From Flavobacterium sp. (lineage in GTDB: Bacteria; Bacteroidota; Bacteroidia; Flavobacteriales; Flavobacteriaceae): a DNA stretch of 55,107 bases. This document shows, in pieces, positions 17,448 to 26,111 of the stretch (positions within the stretch are counted from its first letter, which is position 1; every line of letters begins with the position of its first letter). The notes under the pieces were generated by a model. The model saw nothing but the letters and a program-made list of their open reading frames with translations, did no database searches and had not been told where the DNA came from. Made by a program: the position numbers and the translations under genes. Location of the stretch: NCBI GenBank assembly GCA_030151565.1, contig JASLDM010000122.1:1-55107 (forward strand), in the 5' to 3' direction.

Positions 17448-20400
17448 TCATTTTAAAATTAATACTCGCGTTTTCAGCTCATCAAATTCAACTTCAATTC
17501 CATCTGGAAGCTCGGAAACAAATTCCAAAGTATGGGTTAAAGTCTCTGACTTAATGTACTCTTCATTAGCCAAAATCGCCTCTTTTATTTCCTTCTGATC
17601 TTGTAAAGTCACCTTAATTTTATCGGTTACTTCCAATCCAGAATCTTTTCTTATATTTTGAATACGATTAACTATTTCTCTCGAAATTCCTTCTTTTCTT
17701 AATTCATCCGTTATCGTTATATCCAATGCAACTGTTATTCCATTTGCGTTTGCAACTAACCATCCTTCAATATCTTGAGAAGATATCTCCACGTCCTCTA
17801 AGGTTAAGATACTGCTTTTTCCTGAAATCACTACAACAATCTCTCCATTTTTTTCAATTTCAGCAATTTGCCCTTGAGTGAATGCCTGAATAGCTTTTGC
17901 AATCAAGCCCATTTCTTTACCAAATCTAGGTCCTAATGTTTTAAAATTAGGTTTTACTTGCTTCACTAAAACTCCAGAAGCATCATCTAACAACTCTACC
18001 TCTTTTACGTTTACTTCCGCCATGATTAAATCAGAAACTGCTTCAATCTCTTCTTTCTGACGCGCATCCAATACCGGAATCATTACTTTTTGCAACGGCT
18101 GACGCACTTTGATCATCTCTTTTTTACGTAACGACAACACTAATGAGGACACCGTTTGCGCTTTTTGCATCTTACTTTCCAAAGACTCATCAATCAAGGA
18201 TTCATCAGCTTTTGGAAATTCAGCCAAATGTACTGATTCAAATTCTTCTTTATGAGTAACTTGTGTTAAGTCTTTGTAAAGTTTATCCATGAAAAACGGA
18301 GCAATTGGCGCACCTAATTTCGAAATAGTCACTAAACAAGTATATAATGTCTGATACGCCGCAATTTTATCTTGTGCATATTCGCCTTTCCAAAATCTTC
18401 TTCTACATAAACGCACGTACCAATTACTCAAGTTCTCAGTAACGAAATCCGTAATTGCTCTTGCCGCTTTTGTTGGTTCATATTCATTATAGAATCCATC
18501 AACTCTCTTTACCAATGAATTAAGTTCAGATAAAATCCAACGGTCAATCTCTGGACGATCTGCTACTGGAACCTCATCCTCAGCATAACTAAACCCGTCG
18601 ATATTTGCATATAATGAGAAGAAAGAATAGGTATTATATAACGTTCCAAAGAATTTACGACGTACTTCTGTAATACCTTCCAAATCAAATTTAAGGTTGT
18701 CCCAAGGATTTGCATTTGAAATCATATACCAACGTGTAGCATCCGGACCATGTTCAGCTAACGTTTCAAAAGGATCTACAGTATTACCTAAACTCTTAGA
18801 CATTTTTAGTCCATTCTTATCCAATACCAATCCGTTTGACACAACATTTTTATATGCTTTGGTATCAAAAACCAATGTAGCAATTGCATGTAAAGTATAG
18901 AACCATCCACGCGTTTGATCTACTCCCTCAGCAATAAAGTCTGCAGGATAAGAAACATTGTTGTCTATCAACTCTTTATTTTCAAATGGGTAATGCCATT
19001 GTGCATAAGGCATTGCTCCAGAATCAAACCAAACGTCAATTAAATCACTCTCGCGATACATAGGTTTACCTGATGGAGAAATCAAAACTAGTGTATCTAC
19101 CACATTCTTGTGTAAATCTACTTTATCATAGTTTTCTTCACTCATATCACCAACCACAAATCCAGCAAAAGGATTAGTTGCTTGGATCCCTGCTTGAATT
19201 GATTTTTCAACCTCATGCATTAACTCTTCAACAGAGCCAATAATCATTTCTTCTGTTTTATCTTCTGTTCTCCAGATTGGCAACGGGATTCCCCAATAAC
19301 GGGATCTCGATAAATTCCAGTCATTTGCATTCTTTAGCCAATTCCCAAAACGTCCTTCTCCTGTTGCTTTTGGCTTCCAATTAACCTCTTCATTTAGTTC
19401 AAACATGCGTTCTTTCTCCGCAGTAACTTTGATAAACCAAGAATCTAATGGATAGTACAAAATAGGTTTATTTGTTCTCCAACAATGTGGATAACTGTGT
19501 ACATATTTTTCTACTTTAAAAGCCTTATTTTCTTCTTTTAAACGAATTGCAATTTCTACGTCAACAGAACGTTCTGGCGCCTGTCCTTCGTCATAGTATT
19601 CGTTTTTTACATATTTCCCAGCCATATCGCCCATAACGCTTACAAAACGTCCTTGTAAGTCAACTAGCGGCACAGCATTTTCTAATTCATCTAAAATTAA
19701 CATAGGAGGAACTTCTGGTGTAGCTTCTTTTGCCACACGAGCATCATCAGCTCCAAATGTAGGTGCTGTATGAACAATTCCTGTTCCATCTTCCGTAGTA
19801 ACGAAATCTCCTGCAATTACTCTAAAAGCATTTTCTGGATTTTGATATGGCAATACGTATGGCAATAATTGCTCGTATTTAATATTTACCAAATCAGCTC
19901 CTTTGAACTCTTTTACTACTAAATAAGGGATTTTTTTATCTCCTTCTTGATAGGCTTTTAATTCTTCTTCTGTTTCTACAGCAACAAACTTCCCTGCAAA
20001 TTGTTTCCCTACCAATGGTTTTCCTAAAACCACTTGGATTGGTTCAAAAGTATATTGGTTGTATGATTTCACCAATACATAATCAATTTTAGGTCCTACT
20101 GTTAAAGCAGTATTTGAAGGCAATGTCCAAGGTGTCGTTGTCCAAGCTAAGAAATGAATATCTCCAAAACCTTGTAAAAACTCAGGTAATGAATCTGCTA
20201 TCGCTTTAAATTGCGCAACAATAGTTGTATCTGTTACATCTCTATAACTTCCTGGCTGATTAATCTCATGAGAAGACAATCCTGTTCCTGCTTTTGGAGA
20301 ATAAGGCTGGATAGTATATCCTTTATACAACAAATCTTTATTATAAATTTGTTTCAACAACCACCATACCGATTCCATATATTTGGGTTTATACGTAATA

Positions 20401-20849
20401 TATGGATCTTCCATATCTACCCAATAGCCCATTTTTTCAGTCAATTCATTCCATAAATCGGTGTAGCGCATTACAGTGCGTTTACAAGCTTCATTATATT
20501 CTTCAACTGATATCTTTGTTCCAATATCTTCTTTGGTAATTCCCAATTCCTTCTCCGTACCTAATTCTACGGGTAAGCCATGAGTATCCCAACCTGCTTT
20601 ACGCTTTACTTGAAATCCTTTTTGAGTTTTATATCGACAAAAAATATCTTTAATTGCACGAGCCATCACGTGGTGAATACCAGGCTTCCCATTTGCCGAA
20701 GGCGGACCTTCAAAAAAAACATAAGGTGTATGCCCTTCTCTTGTACTAATACTCTTCTCGAATATAGATTGTTGTTGCCAAAAATCTAACATCTCCGATG
20801 CTACTCCAGGTAAATCAAGACCTTTATATTCAGTAAATTTAGTGCTCAT
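17448..20849 (-). CDS. ileS: Isoleucyl-tRNA synthetase, type 2-like with GIHH signature
   Basis: Charges tRNA-Ile with isoleucine. The protein has 1133 residues, close to the eukaryote-like (type 2) length and longer than the about 940 of E. coli IleS. The class I signature that is normally HxGH reads GIHH (residues 57-60, in PSANGKPGIHHVMAR). The second signature KMSKS is at 682-686. A CP1 editing domain lies between them (for example LAWTTTPWTLPSNTAL), and an anticodon-binding domain follows (about 750 on). The ATG at 20849 is used. Type 2 enzymes are generally less sensitive to mupirocin; the swapped signature has been linked to very high resistance in other bacteria. DksA-like protein follows in the same transcript. 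Confidence 0.96.
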   Translation of the reverse strand: MSTKFTEYKGLDLPGVASEMLDFWQQQSIFEKSISTREGHTPYVFFEGPPSANGKPGIHHVMARAIKDIFCRYKTQKGFQVKRKAGWDTHGLPVELGTEKELGITKEDIGTKISVEEYNEACKRTVMRYTDLWNELTEKMGYWVDMEDPYITYKPKYMESVWWLLKQIYNKDLLYKGYTIQPYSPKAGTGLSSHEINQPGSYRDVTDTTIVAQFKAIADSLPEFLQGFGDIHFLAWTTTPWTLPSNTALTVGPKIDYVLVKSYNQYTFEPIQVVLGKPLVGKQFAGKFVAVETEEELKAYQEGDKKIPYLVVKEFKGADLVNIKYEQLLPYVLPYQNPENAFRVIAGDFVTTEDGTGIVHTAPTFGADDARVAKEATPEVPPMLILDELENAVPLVDLQGRFVSVMGDMAGKYVKNEYYDEGQAPERSVDVEIAIRLKEENKAFKVEKYVHSYPHCWRTNKPILYYPLDSWFIKVTAEKERMFELNEEVNWKPKATGEGRFGNWLKNANDWNLSRSRYWGIPLPIWRTEDKTEEMIIGSVEELMHEVEKSIQAGIQATNPFAGFVVGDMSEENYDKVDLHKNVVDTLVLISPSGKPMYRESDLIDVWFDSGAMPYAQWHYPFENKELIDNNVSYPADFIAEGVDQTRGWFYTLHAIATLVFDTKAYKNVVSNGLVLDKNGLKMSKSLGNTVDPFETLAEHGPDATRWYMISNANPWDNLKFDLEGITEVRRKFFGTLYNTYSFFSLYANIDGFSYAEDEVPVADRPEIDRWILSELNSLVKRVDGFYNEYEPTKAARAITDFVTENLSNWYVRLCRRRFWKGEYAQDKIAAYQTLYTCLVTISKLGAPIAPFFMDKLYKDLTQVTHKEEFESVHLAEFPKADESLIDESLESKMQKAQTVSSLVLSLRKKEMIKVRQPLQKVMIPVLDARQKEEIEAVSDLIMAEVNVKEVELLDDASGVLVKQVKPNFKTLGPRFGKEMGLIAKAIQAFTQGQIAEIEKNGEIVVVISGKSSILTLEDVEISSQDIEGWLVANANGITVALDITITDELRKEGISREIVNRIQNIRKDSGLEVTDKIKVTLQDQKEIKEAILANEEYIKSETLTHTLEFVSELPDGIEVEFDELKTRVLILK

Positions 20850-20878
20850 TTTTAACTATATTTTTCTTATCAATTGTG

Positions 20879-20886
20879 CGAAATTA
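20879..20886 (-). promoter_or_regulatory. Possible promoter -7 element for ileS
   Basis: The minus strand reads TAATTTCG, one base off TAnnTTTG, with a TTG 18 bases upstream and the ileS ATG 29 bases downstream. The same TTCGCAC ending occurs upstream of the cvpA-like gene and of the ALDH gene. Confidence 0.35.
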
Positions 20887-20943
20887 AACAATTTCATTTA
20901 AATACAACCTTATTTCTAATTAGTAAAATCTTCTTAATGCTTT

Positions 20944-21660
20944 TTAAACAGAAAATACTTCTTTTAAAACGTCTAAAGAATTAGGTTCTCTAAAATCTGT
21001 TAAGTGATATTGATAGTAACGCATTAGTAAATCCAGTAGTTCTTTACGTTCCTTTCCACTAAATATACGTTGTTCTTTTGCAAAAGAGTGTTGCAATAAT
21101 CGTTTAAACAAAAAACTTTGTTCCAACTCTAAACATCCCATTTCATATCTATCAGTAAATCCTCCAGCCAAACTATTAAAATAAGGTTTCTCTATATGGG
21201 AAATATCAGGATAAAACCCTAAATACTTTGACATCTCCACCAAGAGAATCAAATGAAAATTAGCCACCTCATCGTGTGTATCCAACCACTGCAATGCTGC
21301 CTCCAAAAAAACAAAGAAGCTCTCATTTGCCTCTTCTTCTTTTATTGCATTATGCAAGATCTCTGCAACAAAAATAGCAATGCTGTTTTTAGAAAAATCA
21401 TACGTAATGGTTTGATAGGGATATGCCAATTTTACTTCTTTAAAATACTCTAGCCCTCCTTTTCCTTTAAGCTGAACTTCTATTTCTAAAAGCGTCAAAG
21501 GCTGAAAATAAGCTATCTTTTGAGATCCTCTTCCTTTAGCAAAAGCATTCCGCACAAAAAAAGACTGTAACCCTTTTTCTTGTGTAAAACATTTTACTAT
21601 TAAACTTTTTTCTTGATATTTCAACGCACTCAAAACCAGTGCCTTTGTCTTTAACTGCAT
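20944..21660 (-). CDS. recO: DNA repair protein RecO
   Basis: A recombination mediator that, with RecR, loads RecA on SSB-coated single-stranded DNA. The 238-residue protein has the N-terminal OB-fold start MQLKTKALVLSALKYQEKS, with LIVKCFTQEKG next, and a helical C-terminal domain. The zinc-finger cysteines of some RecO proteins are not evident. The start overlaps the porZ stop by one base (TAATG), so it is translated with porZ; the recO-porZ pairing is typical of this phylum. Confidence 0.93.
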   Translation of the reverse strand: MQLKTKALVLSALKYQEKSLIVKCFTQEKGLQSFFVRNAFAKGRGSQKIAYFQPLTLLEIEVQLKGKGGLEYFKEVKLAYPYQTITYDFSKNSIAIFVAEILHNAIKEEEANESFFVFLEAALQWLDTHDEVANFHLILLVEMSKYLGFYPDISHIEKPYFNSLAGGFTDRYEMGCLELEQSFLFKRLLQHSFAKEQRIFSGKERKELLDLLMRYYQYHLTDFREPNSLDVLKEVFSV

Positions 21661-23978
21661 TAACGAATAATCATTAATTTCTTAACTGTTTTTTGACTGC
21701 CATCTTGAGATGAAATCAAGACTAAATACACTCCCGACTTTACCTTTCTACCCGAAAAAGAATAGGTATCCCAATTTACAGTTCCCCCTCTTGATGTGGT
21801 TTCAAAAACAAGGTTCCCCGTAACATCAGTTATCTTTACATTAGATTGATCCATCAATCCTGAAATCTTCACTGTGCCTAAAAACTCAGGGCGCACTGGA
21901 TTTGGATAAATATAAGCGCCTTCATAAGAATCCGTAGGTGATGTTGCCTCTCCTTTATAAGAAACAACTCCCATTTCAGTAGCAAAAAACACTTCACCAG
22001 TTCGCCCATCAATTTCAATATCCGTAATGGTATTGCTTGGCAAAGGAGCATTCGCCTTTGTAAAGTGATGTAATGTTTCCTGTCCATTTGGAGTTAATAA
22101 AAATACCCCCGCATCTGCAATAGCTACCCATTTATTATTTGCTCCATCTACTTTTATCTTTGTAATACTCTGTTGATAAAACAATTCTTCAGCCAAGCCA
22201 TCTTGCTTAATAACAATATTATTAGAATTCAACGAATTATTCCCCAAAAACCGATCTACTGATGACAAAACTCGCAATCCTTTATAAGTTCCTATCCACA
22301 ATTGATTGTTCTGATCGATCGCTAAACTGCGTACATCCAAATCAGGTAAGTTCCCCGTAGCCGTTCCCATATTCAAAACAGCAATTTTATCTCCTTTTTT
22401 TTCATTAAACCCAATCAATCCATCATCTAAACTTGGTATCCACTTGGTTCCATTTTTATCAACAATTGGAGCACCAAAACTTGAAAAAACAGTGTTTTGT
22501 AAACGATTTGCAAAACTATATGAACTCCAATTTCCTTGAACCGTACGTTCTTTTAAATTTCGAGAAACCATTGAATTTGTCATCCAAGCATTCCCTTCAA
22601 AATCAAAAGCAACCCCATTGATACGTACCGACACATAATCATCTGCTGTACCATGAACACTCGGTTCTAAAGATTCTAACCCTTGGCTACCTGTATTATT
22701 TTCATTGTACAAAGTCACCTCACTAGCCCCTAAATTATCCTCATCCAATTCAATTTTCAATAATCCCGAGTGAAATGAACTTACCCATAGCTGTTGCTTA
22801 TTCCTTGGATTTAATTGAGCCTGCGCAAGTGCCTTGGCCTGCTTTAATCTCGAATACGGTATTTCCTCCCATCCTTTACCTGCACTATATCGACTTAATC
22901 CATAAGCGCTTAACGCTGGTTCGTGCGGATTATACATTCTACTATACCCTCCAAAAACAAACCACAATCCCTTATCTGTTTGAAGCATTGAAAAAACACG
23001 ATTACTCAATGGACCATCAGGAGAAAGCTCTTCAAAATGAAAGGGAGCAATCAACTCACTTCGAATCAATCCATCTTCAGCTGAGGCTAAATATACATAC
23101 CCCTGTAAATACGTTCCATCTTGAATTCCCTCTCGATCTACTATTCCTATTTGATTTAACTGCGCATTAAACACCGCCGTTGTTCTATTAGATGTCACTA
23201 CCAATACACTTCCTTGCACACGCATATTTTGTAAAGCTCCGTTTAAAGCTCCGCGCGATACAAGTCCTGAAGTAGTAAACTCATAAACAGCAGAAGCTTC
23301 TTTCACACCTACCAACTTGTTTTCAAAAGCAACAAGCCCATCCCAAGATGCCCCATCAAAAAGTACCCATTGAGCATAGTCCACTAAGTTAGGATTAGTT
23401 ATCGAAGCTTTTTTCAAACCTTCTGTAGCAGTGGCGGCATAAATGGTCTGATTTAAGATAGCAACCTGATTTACTTTTTGATAACCTCCTTGACTTCCGA
23501 TATAATAGGTATCTAAAAACTGATTATTATTTAAGTTTAGCACACTTATTCCATAGTTCGTCGCTAAATACAATGCGCCTTTGAATTCTGTAAAAGCATT
23601 AATCACTTTTAAAGAAGGAGCAAGAGCTTGCTTGTTTAAAATATCATCTAGATAACTTACCTTTCCACTTTTCCGATCTATTATTTGAATAGAGCCATCT
23701 TCGTTTCCAATAATTATTTTTTTAAACTTCTCACTATAGTGCAAAGCCGTCACGCGCTGTAATCGCAATCCTTCTAACGGACCAAAAGTAGTTGTGGTTT
23801 GCGTCTTTACATTAAATATCAAAACAGCATTTGTAGTTGTTGCAAAAACCTCATCATCACCAGCAGTAACAGCAGTAACATCTGCATATGAAAAATAACT
23901 TTTCCATTGCGGATACAAACTTTGCGCCTGCACATTCAAAGTGAAAACTAAAAATAAAACATATTTTAAAAACCTCAT
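21660..23978 (-). CDS. porZ: Type IX secretion system protein PorZ
   Basis: A 772-residue secreted beta-propeller protein of the T9SS surface complex, which works with sortase-like PorU to attach cargo to the cell surface. A signal peptide (to about residue 18, VQAQ) is followed by two propeller-like domains with repeated ITDIEIDGRTGEVFFAT-type blades. The last 85 residues are a T9SS C-terminal sorting domain starting at YIYPNPVRPE and ending with GVYLVLISS, then KKLMIIR. The gene is upstream of and coupled to recO, the order seen across Bacteroidota. The other T9SS genes are not in this window. Confidence 0.92.
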   Translation of the reverse strand: MRFLKYVLFLVFTLNVQAQSLYPQWKSYFSYADVTAVTAGDDEVFATTTNAVLIFNVKTQTTTTFGPLEGLRLQRVTALHYSEKFKKIIIGNEDGSIQIIDRKSGKVSYLDDILNKQALAPSLKVINAFTEFKGALYLATNYGISVLNLNNNQFLDTYYIGSQGGYQKVNQVAILNQTIYAATATEGLKKASITNPNLVDYAQWVLFDGASWDGLVAFENKLVGVKEASAVYEFTTSGLVSRGALNGALQNMRVQGSVLVVTSNRTTAVFNAQLNQIGIVDREGIQDGTYLQGYVYLASAEDGLIRSELIAPFHFEELSPDGPLSNRVFSMLQTDKGLWFVFGGYSRMYNPHEPALSAYGLSRYSAGKGWEEIPYSRLKQAKALAQAQLNPRNKQQLWVSSFHSGLLKIELDEDNLGASEVTLYNENNTGSQGLESLEPSVHGTADDYVSVRINGVAFDFEGNAWMTNSMVSRNLKERTVQGNWSSYSFANRLQNTVFSSFGAPIVDKNGTKWIPSLDDGLIGFNEKKGDKIAVLNMGTATGNLPDLDVRSLAIDQNNQLWIGTYKGLRVLSSVDRFLGNNSLNSNNIVIKQDGLAEELFYQQSITKIKVDGANNKWVAIADAGVFLLTPNGQETLHHFTKANAPLPSNTITDIEIDGRTGEVFFATEMGVVSYKGEATSPTDSYEGAYIYPNPVRPEFLGTVKISGLMDQSNVKITDVTGNLVFETTSRGGTVNWDTYSFSGRKVKSGVYLVLISSQDGSQKTVKKLMIIR

Positions 23979-23997
23979 AAAACACTCGATTAAACAA

Positions 23998-24005
23998 CAA
24001 ATATA
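23998..24005 (-). promoter_or_regulatory. Promoter -7 element for porZ-recO
   Basis: The minus strand reads TATATTTG, an exact consensus match 19 bases before the porZ ATG. No clear -33 TTTG. Confidence 0.5.
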
Positions 24006-24044
24006 TTATAAGCGATTCAGAAAGATCACTTTTATAAAATAAAA

Positions 24045-24068
24045 AAAGGAAGTTAAAAAACTTCCTTT
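24045..24068 (-). terminator. Terminator after the cystathionine gamma-synthase family gene
   Basis: A 10-bp perfect stem AAAGGAAGTT / AACTTCCTTT with a four-base loop, followed on the minus strand by a run of Ts. It separates this gene from porZ. Confidence 0.85.
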
Positions 24069-24076
24069 CTTAAATA

Positions 24077-25219
24077 TTATTGAAAAGCTTGCTCAATATC
24101 TTTTAATAAATCATCGATATCTTCTACCCCAACACTTAAACGTACTAAATCATCCGTTACTCCAATTTCCAATCGTTTATCCGCTGGTATTGATGCGTGA
24201 GTCATTAATGCTGGATGATTTGCCAAAGACTCCACCCCTCCTAAAGACTCTGCCAAAGTAAATACTTTTAATTTTTCTAGAAATGAAATAGCATCTGCCT
24301 TAGCTCCCGATTTAAAAGTAAACGAAACCATTCCACCAAAACCATTTTTCATTTGCTTAACTGCAATCTCGTGGTAAGGATGTTCTTCCAATCCTGGATA
24401 AAAAACCGTGTCAACAGCAGGGTGTTTTTGCAAGAATTTAGCTACGTGCATCCCATTTTCAGAATGACGTTGTACACGCAAATGAAGTGTTTTAATTCCT
24501 CTAAGTACCAAGAAGCTTTCTTGAGGTCCTAACGTTGCACCAGTTGCAAATTGTAAAAAATGAAGTTGTTCTCCCAGTTCTTCTTCTTTTGTAATTAACG
24601 CTCCTGCAATTACATCCGAATGCCCTCCTAAATATTTTGTAGCAGAATGCATCACAACATCAGCACCCAAATCCAAAGGATTCTGCAAATAAGGTGTAGC
24701 AAAAGTATTGTCTACAACAAATAAAACACCTCGAGCTTTTGTTATTTTAGAAACCGCCTCAATATCTGCCAATTTCATCAATGGATTTGTTGGTGTTTCT
24801 ACCCAAACCAATTTCGTATTCTCATTAATCAATGATTCAAATTTCTCCAAATCAGTCATCGCAACAAAATGGAATTTAATACCTAAATCTTGGTAGATTT
24901 TAGTAAACATTCTATAAGTTCCTCCGTATAAATCATCCATTGCAATAACCTCATCTCCTGGCTTCAACATACGCATCACACAATCTGTCGCTGCCAATCC
25001 CGAAGAAAAAGCCAATCCTCGTGCCCCATTCTCAATACTAGCCAAAGCATTCTCTAAAGCAGTACGTGTTGGGTTTGCAGCTCTACTATATTCATATCCA
25101 GAATGAACACCTGGACTCGTTTGTGCAAAAGTAGAAGTATGATATACCGGAGGCATAACAGCTCCCGTGCTTGGGTCTGTTTGTTGCCCACCATGGATGG
25201 TTTTTGTGTTAAATTTCAT
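24077..25219 (-). CDS. Cystathionine gamma-synthase/lyase family PLP enzyme
   Basis: A 380-residue Cys/Met-metabolism PLP-dependent enzyme. The PLP lysine is K195 in SATKYLGGHSD, with YSRAANPTR (44-52) and FSSGLAATDC (71-80) as further cofactor-site motifs. Length and motifs suit cystathionine gamma-synthase (MetB) or gamma-lyase (MccB/Cth); sequence alone does not separate them. It is a single-gene unit with its own promoter and terminator, divergent from the RsiV-like lipoprotein gene. No methionine-pathway genes lie beside it. Confidence 0.93.
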   Translation of the reverse strand: MKFNTKTIHGGQQTDPSTGAVMPPVYHTSTFAQTSPGVHSGYEYSRAANPTRTALENALASIENGARGLAFSSGLAATDCVMRMLKPGDEVIAMDDLYGGTYRMFTKIYQDLGIKFHFVAMTDLEKFESLINENTKLVWVETPTNPLMKLADIEAVSKITKARGVLFVVDNTFATPYLQNPLDLGADVVMHSATKYLGGHSDVIAGALITKEEELGEQLHFLQFATGATLGPQESFLVLRGIKTLHLRVQRHSENGMHVAKFLQKHPAVDTVFYPGLEEHPYHEIAVKQMKNGFGGMVSFTFKSGAKADAISFLEKLKVFTLAESLGGVESLANHPALMTHASIPADKRLEIGVTDDLVRLSVGVEDIDDLLKDIEQAFQ

Positions 25220-25244
25220 GAATTCTATTATTTTTATTTAAACA

Positions 25245-25252
25245 CAAAGATA
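25245..25252 (-). promoter_or_regulatory. Promoter -7 element for the cystathionine gamma-synthase family gene
   Basis: The minus strand reads TATCTTTG, an exact TAnnTTTG match, 25 bases before the ATG at 25219. It faces away from the plus-strand element at 25276-25283, so this 94-base gap holds two divergent promoters. Confidence 0.5.
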
Positions 25253-25275
25253 CTTTTTATTCCATACAAAAGGCG

Positions 25276-25283
25276 TAGATTTG
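25276..25283 (+). promoter_or_regulatory. Promoter -7 element for the DUF3298 lipoprotein
   Basis: TAGATTTG, an exact consensus match 30 bases before the ATG at 25314. Confidence 0.5.
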
Positions 25284-25313
25284 TACATCGTTAACAAAAA
25301 TAATCAGGGTTAT

Positions 25314-26069
25314 ATGAGACTGTTTTCCACACTTATCGGCTTGTTATTTATAGTTACTTCTTGTCAAGATAAACAAGAGTTACAAATTGAAAACCAACAG
25401 TTCACAGAAAAGACAACATTACCTTGTCCATTGCATGATTGTACTGAAGTTATCTTTGACATCCCTATTGTTATAGCTCCAAAAAACGAAATCGCAGATA
25501 GCATTAATACTCGCATCCTAGAAACAGTTAATACTCTAGTTTCTTTTGACGAAAAAGAGCATACCTTGTCTTATAAAGACATTGCGCATTCGTTTATACA
25601 ATCCTACGAAACCATCAAGCTTGACTTTCCACAAGAAGGTTCTTCTTGGACTGCAAAAGTCAATGGAAAAGTTATTCGTCAAAAACCTAAAATGCTGAGT
25701 ATTTCATTGGAGCACTATGTTTTTTCAGGAGGCGCACACGGATATAAAGGATACCAATCCTTTAACTTTGACCCAACAACAGGGCATCGTTATACCAACA
25801 ACGAACTTTTCAAAACTATAACTCCATTTTCTGAATTGGTAGAGCAAAAACTGCGTAAAACACTAAGCATCCCAGAGGGAGCCCCTATTAACTCTACAGG
25901 ATTAATGTTTGAAAACGACACCTTTAAACTACCTGAAAACATCTTTTTTCACGAAGACAAAATCATTGCGTACTACAATATTTACGAAATCGCTTCTTAT
26001 GCCGATGGCCCAATTTCTCTTGAATTTAGTTATGAAGAAGTAGCTCCTTATTTGAACGCTGTTGACTAG
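25314..26069 (+). CDS. DUF4163/DUF3298 (RsiV-like) lipoprotein
   Basis: A 251-residue predicted lipoprotein (lipobox VTSC, Cys17). The middle and C-terminal parts resemble DUF4163 followed by DUF3298, with the family hallmark FSGGAHGYKGYQSFNFD and later EEVAPYLN. The same domain pair forms the extracellular part of the anti-sigma factor RsiV in Bacillus, where it binds lysozyme. Here there is no transmembrane or sigma-binding part, so that role is only a possibility. The ATG at 25314 is used; the longer frame starts with TTG at 25281 inside the promoter. Confidence 0.85.
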   Translation: MRLFSTLIGLLFIVTSCQDKQELQIENQQFTEKTTLPCPLHDCTEVIFDIPIVIAPKNEIADSINTRILETVNTLVSFDEKEHTLSYKDIAHSFIQSYETIKLDFPQEGSSWTAKVNGKVIRQKPKMLSISLEHYVFSGGAHGYKGYQSFNFDPTTGHRYTNNELFKTITPFSELVEQKLRKTLSIPEGAPINSTGLMFENDTFKLPENIFFHEDKIIAYYNIYEIASYADGPISLEFSYEEVAPYLNAVD

Positions 26070-26080
26070 TGTTTATTCCG

Positions 26081-26088
26081 TAAATTTG
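26081..26088 (+). promoter_or_regulatory. Promoter -7 element for the polysaccharide flippase
   Basis: TAAATTTG, an exact consensus match, with a TTG 16 bases upstream (26062-26064) and the TTG start codon 23 bases downstream. Confidence 0.5.
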
Positions 26089-26111
26089 CACCCTACCGAA
26101 AAAATCAAGCT

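Noticed and set aside
22775..23170. Plus-strand open frame of 131 codons inside porZ
   Set aside because: It is fully antisense to a clear porZ reading frame, has no promoter and shows no domain.
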